The position numbers and the translations under genes were made by a program. A DNA stretch of 64,000 nt from Idiomarina sp. X4 (GTDB taxonomy: Bacteria; Pseudomonadota; Gammaproteobacteria; Enterobacterales; Alteromonadaceae), in contig NZ_CP025000.1 of the NCBI RefSeq assembly GCF_002808045.1, positions 1,054,001 to 1,118,000 of the forward strand, in the 5' to 3' direction. Below are positions 26,232 to 36,100 of the stretch, piece after piece (within the stretch, counting starts at the first letter, position 1; every line of letters starts with the position of its first letter). The notes beneath the pieces are model-generated. The model did not search any database. It worked only from the letters and a program-made list of their open reading frames with translations, and had not been told where the DNA came from.

Positions 26232-27572
26232 ATGTTTCTTGATCAGCTAAAACAGGATTACGCCGTCACGCTGAATAGTGTGGCTCAGTCAACCCGTCAA
26301 CAGATCGCGAGAAACGTCTGTCAGATTAAAGCGGAGCTAGCCGAATCTTTTTATGAGGTGATGCTTTCTCATAAAGAAGCTTCTCAGTATTTAGACAACC
26401 AAGTCGTACAGACTCGCCTTAAAAGCTCACTCCAAACTTGGCTCACAAAGCTCTTCGATCCAAATTTGGGAGAGGAAGACCTGGATAATACCATTCAGAC
26501 CCAACTTCACATCGGCGAAGTACACGGTCGAATTAATATCCCCGTACATTTGGTTTCAAGAGGCGGCAGAGTGTTGAAGCAGGAATATTTAAATCGACAC
26601 GCTCCATCAATTGAAGATTTTAACTTCTTTTCACAGCTTATCGATACAGCCTTAGAGATCATGTCAATTGCGTATCATAAAAACAGTGAGCGAAATAGCC
26701 GAGAAGAAGAGGCATACCGACTGTTCTCAATTACCCAAAATATCGGTCGCGAGAAAGAGTTTCAGCGTGCAGCATTGCTGGATTGGGAAAATGAATTGCT
26801 TTATTCGTATGCTGAAGCGGATGGTAAAAATAAAGTCATGCGCATTACACAGTCCGAATTTGGACTCTGGTTCCGTCACAAAGGCCTGCATGCCTTTGAG
26901 GGAGCGCCTGAATGTAACCAGGTGCTGGAGCAAATGGAGAATATCGATAACAACCTTCTTCCGACGTTAGAGGGTGATGCACGCCCGACCATCAAACATA
27001 TACGCGAATTACGGGCGGCGTTGAAAAACGTGCTTTATTGCGTTGATAGCTTGTTTCAAAGAAGTGAAGAACTGGAGGCAGGAAAAGACGTTCTTACCCG
27101 GTTACTTAACCGTAAGTTTCTGCCGGCCGTTATGTCCAAGCAACTTGAGATGGCCAGACGGCGCGGAGAAAAATACGCCGCGCTCATTATAGATGTTGAC
27201 CACTTCAAAAAAATTAATGATACCTATGGTCATGACAACGGCGATCGTGTTTTACAGCAACTGGCTGTTTTACTGACGAATACCACCCGAAGCGGGGATT
27301 ACACGTTTCGGCTCGGTGGTGAAGAATTCATGGTCTTGCTCGTCGATGTTGATGAGAAAAGAGCGCAAATGTTAGCGGAAAAAATACGAGCGGCCGTTTT
27401 CAAAGAAAGCTTTCAATTATTAGACGGACAAACGATAGACGTTACCGTCAGTATCGGTATCTCCGTTTACTCTGGTCATCCGGACTACCAGTATGATTTG
27501 ACTCGCGCAGACGAAGCGCTTTTCAAAGCGAAGCAAAGCGGTCGAAATAGAGCGGTTTTGGCGACCGGGTAA
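26232..27572 (+). CDS. dosC: DosC-like globin-coupled heme sensor diguanylate cyclase
   Basis: 446 residues that align along the whole length with E. coli DosC (YddV) as I recall it. The N-terminal globin domain keeps the proximal heme ligand His98 (GEVHGRINIP, same number as in DosC) and the distal Tyr41 (SFYEVM). A middle helical domain (about 160-285) leads to a GGDEF domain with intact RLGGEEF and an RSGD inhibitory site. It should raise c-di-GMP in response to oxygen bound at heme. AAGG elements precede the ATG. The peptidase gene that follows begins within a few bases. The symbol reflects similarity, not proven orthology. Confidence 0.88.
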   Translation: MFLDQLKQDYAVTLNSVAQSTRQQIARNVCQIKAELAESFYEVMLSHKEASQYLDNQVVQTRLKSSLQTWLTKLFDPNLGEEDLDNTIQTQLHIGEVHGRINIPVHLVSRGGRVLKQEYLNRHAPSIEDFNFFSQLIDTALEIMSIAYHKNSERNSREEEAYRLFSITQNIGREKEFQRAALLDWENELLYSYAEADGKNKVMRITQSEFGLWFRHKGLHAFEGAPECNQVLEQMENIDNNLLPTLEGDARPTIKHIRELRAALKNVLYCVDSLFQRSEELEAGKDVLTRLLNRKFLPAVMSKQLEMARRRGEKYAALIIDVDHFKKINDTYGHDNGDRVLQQLAVLLTNTTRSGDYTFRLGGEEFMVLLVDVDEKRAQMLAEKIRAAVFKESFQLLDGQTIDVTVSIGISVYSGHPDYQYDLTRADEALFKAKQSGRNRAVLATG

Positions 27573-27628
27573 TGAACCGACTGCTACCTAACTTAATTAA
27601 AAAACAACAATCACAAAGAGAAATTCCA

Positions 27629-29779
27629 ATGCATAGACGACAAGCACTTTATATTGCCTTTTTGGGTGCGGCTTTCCTCCAGGCATGCTCACCGGCGAGC
27701 CAAAGCTCTCGCTCTGACAGTGTGCAAGCCCCTGTCGCAGAAAAAATACCGTACGAAATGACCATTCATGGTCATACTCGCATCGATAACTATTATTGGA
27801 TGCGAGACGACGAACGCAAAGATCCTAAAGTTCTCAGTTATCTCGAAGCTGAAAACGAATATGCAGCACAGAAACTGGCTCACACAGAACAGCTACAGCA
27901 AACGCTATTTGAAGAAATGAAAAGCCGGATAGCGAAGGATGATAATTCAGTACCCACACGCGACGGCGAATATTTTTACTCGACTGAAATGCGTGGCGAC
28001 AACGAATACCCAATTTACGTTAGAAGCACCGACTTCGAAGGTACTGACAAGCAAGTTCTGCTCGACGTCAACAAACTTGCTGAAGGTGAAGACTATTACT
28101 CGCTAGGTACACTCGCTATAAGCCCAGACGACAAAGTGATGGCCTACAGCGAAGATACTGTCAGTCGCCGTATGTATCAGATCAAACTTAAAGATATGGA
28201 AACAGGTGAACTGCTTCCTGACCAGATTAAAAACACGTCAGGCAGTATTGTCTGGGGCAACGATGGTCAGCACTTCTATTACATTAAAAAGGATCCTCAA
28301 ACCTTATTAGGCTACCAAGTTTACCGCCATACACTCGGTACCAAGCAACAAGAAGACGAACTCGTCTACGAAGAGAAGGATACGACCTTCTATACTGGCA
28401 TAACCAAGAGCAAAGACGATTCGAAAGTTTATATTATTCACGATGCCACAGAGTCATCTGGGGTTTCGCTCATTGACGCAAACGATCCAAACGCCAAGCC
28501 TGTTGAGTTTGTGCCAAGAGAAGATGGACTGGAATACAGCATTGCCAAACACGGCAGCGACTATTATGTATTAACCAATCTGGACGCCGTGAACTTTCGT
28601 CTAATGCGCGTAAGGGCAAGCCAGATCGGCGACAAAAAGAACTGGGAAGAAGTCATTCCTCACAAAGCCGATACTCGCCTGGAAGATATTGAATTGTTCG
28701 ACGAGCATTTGGTTTACAAACAACGCCAGCGCGGTCAAACTCAGGTGTTTGTTCGCAACCTGGATACCAATAACGACCAGCAACTAAACTTCCGCGACCA
28801 AGCTTACACGCTTTACCTATACGGTAATAATGAGCTCGACAACGACTCGTTGCGCCTTTACTACACCAGCATGACAACACCCGGTAGTCATTATGATGTC
28901 AGCCTTAACAGCTTAGATAAAACGCTTTTAAAACAGCAACCTGTACTGGGTGACTTTAATGCTGACAATTACGCGTCTGAGCGTTTATTTGTGACTGCAC
29001 GTGATGGCGCCGAAGTGCCGGTGACGCTGGTTTACCGCAAAGATAAATTCAACAAAGATGGTACCAACCCGCTGTATCAGTATGGTTATGGGTCTTATGG
29101 CTCTACCTCTGATCCGAGCTTTAGCAGTAACCGTCTGAGTTTATTAGATCGCGGCTTCGTTTTTGCTATTGCACATATTCGTGGTTCACAAATGCTTGGC
29201 CGCCCATGGTACGAAGACGGCAAAAAGCTAAACAAGAAAAACACCTTTAACGATTTTGTCGATGTCACTAAAGCTCTCGTTGAGAAAGGCTATGGAGCAA
29301 AAGATAAAGTATTTGCTATGGGCGGAAGTGCCGGCGGCTTACTCATGGGTGCTGTAATTAACCAAGCTCCCGAGTTATATCGGGGTGTTGCTGCACATGT
29401 TCCTTTTGTCGATGTTGTCACCACCATGCTGGACGAAAGTATCCCGCTAACGACTAACGAATTTGATGAATGGGGCAACCCAAAAGAGAAACTGTACTAT
29501 GACTACATGCTTTCTTATTCGCCTTATGACCAAATCAAAAAGCAAGATTACCCTAACTTGTTAGTCACCACTGGTTTGCATGACTCTCAAGTACAATACT
29601 TTGAACCAGCCAAATGGGTCGCTAAGCTGCGCGACTACAAAACCGATGACAACTTATTACTGTTCAAAACAGAAATGGAAGCTGGTCACGGTGGTGTTTC
29701 GGGCCGTTTTGCGCGGTTAAAAAACACGGCGCTGGAGTACGCTTTTTTCTTAGATTTATTAGAAAAAGAAAAGCGTTAG
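27629..29779 (+). CDS. S9A prolyl oligopeptidase / oligopeptidase B-like lipoprotein
   Basis: 716 residues from the ATG at 27629, chosen because it gives a lipoprotein signal (helix, then LQAC lipobox at about residues 17-20); the frame is open 19 codons upstream. A seven-bladed propeller (about 60-440) precedes the hydrolase domain. The triad is visible: Ser in MGGSAGGLLMG, Asp in TTGLHDSQVQY and His in EMEAGHGGVSG. Oligopeptidase B is usually cytosolic, so a lipid-anchored periplasmic form is a variation found in marine peptide-degrading bacteria. It cleaves short peptides, probably after basic residues or proline. Confidence 0.9.
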   Translation: MHRRQALYIAFLGAAFLQACSPASQSSRSDSVQAPVAEKIPYEMTIHGHTRIDNYYWMRDDERKDPKVLSYLEAENEYAAQKLAHTEQLQQTLFEEMKSRIAKDDNSVPTRDGEYFYSTEMRGDNEYPIYVRSTDFEGTDKQVLLDVNKLAEGEDYYSLGTLAISPDDKVMAYSEDTVSRRMYQIKLKDMETGELLPDQIKNTSGSIVWGNDGQHFYYIKKDPQTLLGYQVYRHTLGTKQQEDELVYEEKDTTFYTGITKSKDDSKVYIIHDATESSGVSLIDANDPNAKPVEFVPREDGLEYSIAKHGSDYYVLTNLDAVNFRLMRVRASQIGDKKNWEEVIPHKADTRLEDIELFDEHLVYKQRQRGQTQVFVRNLDTNNDQQLNFRDQAYTLYLYGNNELDNDSLRLYYTSMTTPGSHYDVSLNSLDKTLLKQQPVLGDFNADNYASERLFVTARDGAEVPVTLVYRKDKFNKDGTNPLYQYGYGSYGSTSDPSFSSNRLSLLDRGFVFAIAHIRGSQMLGRPWYEDGKKLNKKNTFNDFVDVTKALVEKGYGAKDKVFAMGGSAGGLLMGAVINQAPELYRGVAAHVPFVDVVTTMLDESIPLTTNEFDEWGNPKEKLYYDYMLSYSPYDQIKKQDYPNLLVTTGLHDSQVQYFEPAKWVAKLRDYKTDDNLLLFKTEMEAGHGGVSGRFARLKNTALEYAFFLDLLEKEKR

Positions 29780-29804
29780 CAGGGTCTTTAATTAGACAGG
29801 GGAT

Positions 29805-29825
29805 GGCCGCTTATGAAGTGCGGCC
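29805..29825. terminator. Hairpin between converging peptidase and thioredoxin genes
   Basis: GGCCGC and GCGGCC form a 6-base-pair stem overlapping the thioredoxin stop codon. No U-run follows on either strand, so its terminator activity is doubtful. Confidence 0.4.
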
Positions 29826-30242
29826 TACCCATTGCTGAAGCTGCGACGCAGACATAACACCCGCCTGGCGTGCCACCTCCTGTCCATTCTTAATCAACAA
29901 TGTTGTCGGAATACTTCGTACAGCATATTGTTGTGCTAAATGGGGCTCTTGCTCCGTACTTATCTTTAAAAATTGAACGTCATACCGCATATTCATAGCC
30001 GCCTGTTCGAAGTGAGGGGCATATTGTTTGCAAGGGCCACACCAACTCGCCCAGAAGTCGACAACTAACGGCATATCGGCACTCTGATGCGCTCTAAATT
30101 CATCGCTATTTACGACAATAACTTCTCCGCTAAAAAGCGATGAATTACACTGACCGCAGACGGCGTTCTCGTTTCTCTTATCGACCGCAATGCGGTTTTT
30201 CTTGTGGCATGAAGGGCACGCGACAATCATTTTTTCAGTCAT
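29811..30242 (-). CDS. trxC: Thioredoxin 2 (TrxC)
   Basis: 143 residues from the ATG at 30242 (AGGAAG upstream; an extra 11 codons are open). The N-terminal zinc finger CPSCHKK / CGQC (residues 8-33) is diagnostic of TrxC, and the thioredoxin fold carries the redox motif WASWCGPCK. It reduces protein disulfides in the cytoplasm and in E. coli belongs to the OxyR oxidative response. It is monocistronic, between a peptidase and yqaA. Confidence 0.93.
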   Translation of the reverse strand: MTEKMIVACPSCHKKNRIAVDKRNENAVCGQCNSSLFSGEVIVVNSDEFRAHQSADMPLVVDFWASWCGPCKQYAPHFEQAAMNMRYDVQFLKISTEQEPHLAQQYAVRSIPTTLLIKNGQEVARQAGVMSASQLQQWVGRTS

Positions 30243-30353
30243 TGAGTTTGCTTCCTGTTGTCTTTCACTCAACATAAACTATAACGGTGTTTATTTACGT
30301 AAGTGTAATATGGTTTTTAATCGATGTAAGCTACTCAAAATAACTATGGTCCT

Positions 30354-30770
30354 ATGTACTTAACCATATTCCTTACAGCATTTCTCGCCGCTACGATTTT
30401 ACCCGCTCAGTCAGAGTTTGTTGTCGCGGGTGCTCAACAGATGGGTTACAACATTTGGGCGATATGGTGGCTGGCCTCAATTGGCAATACGTTAGGGTCT
30501 GTGGTGAATTACATTCTGGGCCGATTCCTGGTGCAGTATCAGGATCGTCGCTGGTTCCCGTTCAAACCTAAATCTCTGGAGCGTGGTCATCGCTGGTTTG
30601 AGCGCTTCGGTAAGTGGTCTCTCCTTATGGCCTGGGCCCCATTTATTGGCGATCCCCTTACCTTTATTGCCGGTATGCTTCGACTCACCTTCTGGCAGTT
30701 CCTGACTCTGGTTTTCGTCAGTAAATCGGGTCGTTACGCTATTTTGCTGGGCATTACGCAGCTGTTTTAG
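30354..30770 (+). CDS. yqaA: YqaA family membrane protein (DedA-like)
   Basis: 138 residues, the size of E. coli YqaA, with about four membrane segments. Typical features are the N-terminal FLAATILPAQSE, the GNTLGSVVNYILGR glycine-rich helix and WAPFIGDPLTFIAGMLR. It belongs to the SNARE-associated/DedA-like superfamily, possibly acting in lipid transport. A decayed partial copy of the same gene lies at 32017, on the other side of two orphan genes. Confidence 0.88.
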   Translation: MYLTIFLTAFLAATILPAQSEFVVAGAQQMGYNIWAIWWLASIGNTLGSVVNYILGRFLVQYQDRRWFPFKPKSLERGHRWFERFGKWSLLMAWAPFIGDPLTFIAGMLRLTFWQFLTLVFVSKSGRYAILLGITQLF

Positions 30771-30841
30771 TACGCGTTAAGCTTAACTTTTTCATAACAC
30801 TCGACTAAACTCTTATAAAAATTAAGAGTTGGAAGCTTTCA

Positions 30842-31765
30842 ATGCGTTACATCACGACCCTGTGCTCGAGTTTTATCTACCTTATCAGTTTTGCAACGCT
30901 CGCTATGCAAAGCAAAACCGGTCTGCCTCAACCAGCCGAGCAAGCTACGTTATTATCAAACTCCATAACCAACCAAACCGTTTATATTGATAACATTGAG
31001 GACTCCGGGGTCTTTACGGGATACGTCGAAGCAACCTCGGGCGTCCAGTACCCTATTGATGTCTATTTAAACGGCACAATAACCCTGTGCCTAAAGCAAC
31101 CACCCTATACTGAGTTTCGCGTTTGCCTGTCCCATACTCTGCTAGAGCAAATTGAGGGGGATGAAAAGTACATGGATCCTGTAAACTTAACGGAGAGGCA
31201 GGTTTTACACGTATTTACCTCTGGCAAAGCAAGAGTCGTCGCTTCTACGCTGCACTACTATGAATATGAAGACTTGTTAGAGTTTAAAGTCGCGGGTGAA
31301 CTCTCCAAGTCTCAGCAAACACTAGCCAAACGAGTGGTGAAAAGCAGCGTAGAAAAAGCAGAAAAGGCGTTTGGTTCATACGGTCAACTTGATCACCCTC
31401 AAGTACCTGCTGATCTTATCCATATTACGTTGGTGGAGGAAATCGGCCCTTATCAGTTCACGGCGTTATTAAAGTCGAAAGATTTTCCGGCAAAGCTGAC
31501 AACCGTACATGCGAGACGTGTTGATAATAATGATACGTTTAAGGTGACCTTTATTGATAAAGAGGGGCTTTCTAATCTCTATGGGTACTCTTACCAATAC
31601 CGACCTAAATTTTACGGTAAGCCCTTTTCCGGAAAGCCGATATACGAAATATGTCGCTTCGACAAGGACGACAACATACAAGATTGTGGTGAGTACTGGC
31701 TGAATTTATCTAAGTATTTTCAAGACGAAGCAGAACGCGACATATTTAATTACATGCAGGGCTAA
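30842..31765 (+). CDS. Secreted protein of unknown function
   Basis: 307 residues with a signal peptide (MRYITTLCSSFIYLISFATLAMQ). The mature part is rich in beta-strand-forming segments, with two Cys pairs (CLKQPP/FRVCLS and ICRFDKDDNIQDCGEYW) that could form disulfides in the periplasm. I recognise no domain. It is followed two bases later by a 75-residue gene and the pair lies between yqaA and the yqaA remnant, so it may have arrived with, or be the cause of, that rearrangement. Confidence 0.7.
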   Translation: MRYITTLCSSFIYLISFATLAMQSKTGLPQPAEQATLLSNSITNQTVYIDNIEDSGVFTGYVEATSGVQYPIDVYLNGTITLCLKQPPYTEFRVCLSHTLLEQIEGDEKYMDPVNLTERQVLHVFTSGKARVVASTLHYYEYEDLLEFKVAGELSKSQQTLAKRVVKSSVEKAEKAFGSYGQLDHPQVPADLIHITLVEEIGPYQFTALLKSKDFPAKLTTVHARRVDNNDTFKVTFIDKEGLSNLYGYSYQYRPKFYGKPFSGKPIYEICRFDKDDNIQDCGEYWLNLSKYFQDEAERDIFNYMQG

Positions 31766-31767
31766 GA

Positions 31768-31995
31768 ATGGACGAGGAGCATATCGATGATTACATAAGC
31801 GGTATCGTGCAAAGCTGCCAGTTTTATTTGCTCGAAGGAAACATTAACGCTGCATTAGCCCATATTATTTCCAACTTGAGTGCCCTGGAAGAAACCTGCG
31901 ATCATCCACTGAAACATCAGATTGTTCAGCAAACACAAGCGGGGCAACTCGAAACGGTTGAACAGGTTGAGCGCTTCTTACGGCATTATCTTTAA
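31768..31995 (+). CDS. Small protein of unknown function, downstream partner of the secreted protein
   Basis: 75 residues, acidic and helical, with no signal peptide or membrane segment. It starts two bases after the secreted-protein stop, so the two are cotranscribed. I recognise no family. Composition (ALAHIISNLSALEE) suggests a compact helical bundle. Confidence 0.6.
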   Translation: MDEEHIDDYISGIVQSCQFYLLEGNINAALAHIISNLSALEETCDHPLKHQIVQQTQAGQLETVEQVERFLRHYL

Positions 31996-32016
31996 CCTCT
32001 CGAACGCTACGCCCCA

Positions 32017-32094
32017 ATGTACTTAAGTATATTTCTAACGGGGTTTCTGGCCGCCATTCATTGATGACCCTATCACCTTTATTGCCGGCGTTTG
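32017..32094 (+). pseudogene. Decayed internal-deletion copy of yqaA
   Basis: The first 13 codons (ATGTACTTAAGTATATTT onward, MYLSIFLTGFLAA) match the yqaA start MYLTIFLTAFLAA, and the next stretch (32054-32092, PFIDDPITFIAG in a shifted frame) matches yqaA residues around 94, PFIGDPLTFIAG. About 80 internal codons are missing and the junction is out of frame, giving a stop three codons later. Both halves are homologous to the intact gene at 30354, so this is a remnant of a second copy. Confidence 0.8.
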
Positions 32095-32174
32095 ATCTAA
32101 TCACAAAAACTTTGCGTCTTTCTGTTTTAGAACCAGAATTAATAGTTACTAACACTTACCAGAGTGAGCTAAAC

Positions 32175-33002
32175 ATGAAAAAGTTTACAGCCTTACTGTT
32201 GGCGGCTTGCATAAGCGGATTGACCGCGCAAACGGCAATGGCACAAGATGAAAAAACAACAATGGTACCCTTACCCTCACAAGACGACTTTTCTAAAGGG
32301 GAAGATGGCTGGAGCTTTGGTCTGGGATTAACGGTTGAATACGAAACCGCCTACGAAGGCTCCGACGAATTTGAATTTGAGCCTCAGCCTGCGGGAGCCG
32401 TGCAATGGCGTAGCGGTGACAACATTTTCTACTTTGCGGGTGAAGCGCTCGGCTGGCGAGGTTTGCGCGCCGAGCACTGGCTTTTAGAGGCGGCCATTGG
32501 CTTCGATGAAGGCCGTAAAGAGAGTGATTCCGAGGACGGCTATTTGGATGGGCTTGGTGACCAGGACGAAGGTGCTGAACTGGTGCTGCAGGCACGCCGC
32601 GCACTCGATGACGATTGGCGTTATTGGTTAGTCAGCCGTGTTGTAGCAAGTGATGAAGGAAACCTCGCGCTGTTTGGTGTCGGCCGTCGCTTTGGTGAGA
32701 AAATGGATGGCACTGGCTCAGAAATTAATGTCGTGGCAACGTTTCATGACAGCGAGTACGCCAACAAAGGCTTCGGAATAGACGCGGCTCAAGCCGCAGC
32801 GTCCGGCTTACCGCAAACGTCAATGAGTGGCGGATTACGCTCAGTTGGCATTGACTACAACTATCGCCATTACCTCAATGATAACTGGCAGCTCTACGGC
32901 GAAGCCTTGTTTGAATATTACAGTAGCGAAGTTCGTGATAGCCCAATCGCTCGTAGCAATTACGAGGCCGAAGTAGGCTTTGGATTTATATACATATTCT
33001 AA
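32175..33002 (+). CDS. MipA/OmpV family outer membrane protein
   Basis: 275 residues from the ATG at 32175; the longer frame is not used because this ATG opens a clear signal peptide (MKKFTALLLAACISGLTAQTAMAQ). The mature protein is an antiparallel beta-barrel, with alternating aromatic strands and a C-terminal VGFGFIYIF ending in Phe as outer membrane proteins do. The opening WSFGLGLTVEYETAYEGSD is the family hallmark. MipA-type proteins are linked to murein hydrolase scaffolds or to small-molecule uptake; the role here is unknown. Confidence 0.87.
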   Translation: MKKFTALLLAACISGLTAQTAMAQDEKTTMVPLPSQDDFSKGEDGWSFGLGLTVEYETAYEGSDEFEFEPQPAGAVQWRSGDNIFYFAGEALGWRGLRAEHWLLEAAIGFDEGRKESDSEDGYLDGLGDQDEGAELVLQARRALDDDWRYWLVSRVVASDEGNLALFGVGRRFGEKMDGTGSEINVVATFHDSEYANKGFGIDAAQAAASGLPQTSMSGGLRSVGIDYNYRHYLNDNWQLYGEALFEYYSSEVRDSPIARSNYEAEVGFGFIYIF

Positions 33003-33032
33003 AGCGAGTGTCATCGACACTCTATCGCTTTT
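33001..33032 (+). terminator. Terminator hairpin after the MipA-family gene
   Basis: GAGTGTC and GACACTC pair around ATC, flanked by AAAGC and GCTTT that extend the stem. It begins at the stop codon and is followed by a short T-rich run. Confidence 0.7.
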
Positions 33033-33079
33033 CGTTGTTGCTCTAACGACTCTGCATGAATATATAAACCAAATAGATT

Positions 33080-33128
33080 AAGTTGCCTGTATTACCTTAG
33101 AAACAATACTAACTAAAACAGGCAACTT
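33080..33128 (+). promoter_or_regulatory. Perfect 11-bp inverted repeat directly before the tricorn-like protease start
   Basis: AAGTTGCCTGT (33080-33090) and ACAGGCAACTT (33118-33128) are exact reverse complements with a 27-base loop; the right arm ends three bases before the ATG. The only ribosome-site-like AGG lies inside the right arm, so if both arms are in the transcript the hairpin would hide it. It could instead be an operator. Confidence 0.7.
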
Positions 33129-33131
33129 ACT

Positions 33132-36100
33132 ATGAAACGTTTGGTCACAAGCCTACTTGTGTCTGCGGCATTTAGCGCATCTGCGTCTAATGGTAGCTCA
33201 GAACGACCTTTGATTATGCAACCCGAGATTAGTCCTGATGGGACGCAAATCGCCTTCAGTTACCAGGGCGACATTTGGACAATGTCGACATCGGGAACCA
33301 ATCCAAACCGTTTAACCATTCATGAGGGCTATGAAAGCTCACCGAAATGGTCAAAAGACGGCAGCACTATTGCATTTAGCAGTGACCGCTTTGGTAATGA
33401 TGACGTGTTTGTCATGCCAAGCAAGGGCGGCCGACCCGACCGACTGACTTATCACAGTGCCTCAGACCGCGTATTAGGTTTTAACAACGAAAATCAAGTG
33501 CTCTTTAACACTCGCCGTTTGTACGCCGAGGTAGAACGTGAATGGGAAGTGTACAGCGTTGCAACAACGGGTGATGCAACCGAGTTCCGTTTTATGGACG
33601 CTTTAGGCTTTGACGCGGTGGTATCACCCGATGGAAAAAAAGTTGCCTTAGTGCGCAGTACCGCCAGAGTATCGCGTGAGGACTATCGAGGTCCAGCCAA
33701 CCGTAATATTTGGGTTTACGACACCGAAACCGGTGAATATAACCAATTAACCGGCTTTGATGGCAATGACTTTATGCCAAAATGGTCCAGCAATAATGAG
33801 CTGTACTTTATCTCTGCTCGTGCGGGTAAATACAACGTGTTTAAGCAAAAGCTCGGCACCAGCAAGGCAACACAAGTCACTAATGAGAGCGAGTTTGGTG
33901 TTGAGCACTTTAGTATTGATAAGCAAGCAAACCATCTTGTTTATCAGGCAGCTGATAAGGTTAAAATGATCACGGAAGGTCAAAGCACATCGCTCGACCT
34001 CTCGATTCCTACGGACTTTCGCTTTGACCCTGTCACACAAAAATCAACGACTAACTCACTGGATGAATACAGCGTGTCGCCTGACGGCAAACTGATTTCT
34101 TATGCCGTGCGTGGTGATTTATTTGTGAAGCGCAACGACAAAGACGACAAGCTCTCGGTCAGGCTAACAACCGGTGCAGCGCGAGACAGAGATGTCACTT
34201 GGCTTGACGATAATACGCTGTTGTTTGTGTCTGACCGTGAAGGCCAAAACGATATTTTTGCTGTGAAATCAGCGGACGCTGAAGAGCAGAACTTGTTTAA
34301 ATCGCTGAAGCATTCCGTAATGCCGGTCACACGCACCGACGCACAAGAACGCCAGCCTCTGGTTTCTCCTGATGGCGAAAAAGTGGCCTATCGTGAAGGG
34401 CGCGGTAAATTAATTGTTGCTGACGTTGCCGAAGACAAATCCTTCACAAACCAGACGGTATTGTTAGACGGGTGGGCGACCCCCAATGATGTAAGCTGGT
34501 CACCAGACAGCAACTGGCTCGCTTATGCTATTTCTGACTTATCGTTTAACAGTGAGATCTTTATTCATCCTGCTGACAACTCGCAAGAGCCCGTCAATGT
34601 CAGCATGCACCCCCGGGGAGATTACAGCCCAGTTTGGTCGCCCGATGGCAGCAAGCTGGGTTTTACGTCAATGCGAAACAATGGCGACTACGATATCTGG
34701 TTTGCCTGGTTAAAAGAGAGTGATTGGCAACGCTCGCAAGAAGAATGGAAACGTGATGAATTTGCAGAAGAACCCGCTGATACCAAAAAAGACGAAGATG
34801 ATTCAGAAACTGCGGATAAAGTCGTCGAACCGATGCAAATTGACTTAGATGGCATCTATGAACGACTGGTTCAGGTCACTCGTTTTGCCGGTAACGAGAC
34901 AGGCTTAGCCTTTGACAGCGAAGGCGAGCATGTCTATTACACCATTGGCGGAGCAGGCCGTCAGAATTTTGAAATGGACAGGGATCTGTTCAAAATTAAG
35001 TGGAATGGAGAGGATAAAAAGCTTGTCATTAAGGGCGATAAACGGCCTCGTGACTTGTCGTTGAGCGATGACGGAAAGCATCTGTTCGCGCTGACGAACT
35101 CCGACACACTGGTCAAAATTGATACGAAAAAAGACGAGTCCGAAACGTTAACGACCGTGTCGCAGCAAAACATTGAACACATGGCCGAGCGCGCACAAAT
35201 CTTTGATGAGGCATGGCAAGCACTCGATGCCGGGTTTTATGATCCGGAGTTTCACGGTAATGACTGGCAGGAGCTGAAGGAAAAGTATCGTCCTTTAGCA
35301 TTGAAGGCATCAACGAAAGAAGACTTTCAGTACGTTTTCAATTTAATGCTTGGTCAGGTCAACGCCAGTCATATGGGCTTGTACCGCGGTGAAAACCAAA
35401 AGCAGACGCAAAAGACACGGACGGGCTTAGTCGGCGTCGAGCTCTTACCGACCAACGAAGGACTCTCGGTTGCGTCCGTGCTGAATAATAGTCCAGCGGC
35501 ACGCGATGACAGCCGCCTGCAAGTGAATGACGTGATTACTCACGTGAATCAGAAGCCGGTCAGCGACATCAACTTTTATGCGGCATTAAATGGCTACGCC
35601 AACCAACGCGTTTTGCTGAACGTGCAACGCAACGGTCAAGATACTGAAGTCGTACTCTGGCCAACAACCAGCCTTAGTAACGAGAAGTACGACAACTGGG
35701 TCGACACACGCCGTGCCATGACAGAGAAATACTCTGATGGCCGTTTGGGCTACTTGCATATTCGCGGTATGAACTGGACAAGCTTTGAACGTTTCGAACG
35801 GGAACTCATGGCTGCTGGTTACGGTAAAGAAGGAATTGTCATTGACGTTCGCTACAACGGCGGTGGCTGGACAACCGACTACCTGATGGCGGTATTAAAC
35901 GTTGAACAGCATGCTTACACAATTCCGCGAGGCGCCACGGACAACCTTGACGAAAATAAGAAAAAGTTCAGAGACAAATACCCCTACTCTGAGCGCTTAC
36001 CGCTTTCGGCATGGACCAAGCCTTCCATTGCTATGAGTAACGAAAACAGCTACTCAAATGCTGAGATCTTCTCGCATGCCTATAAATCGTTAGGTATTGG

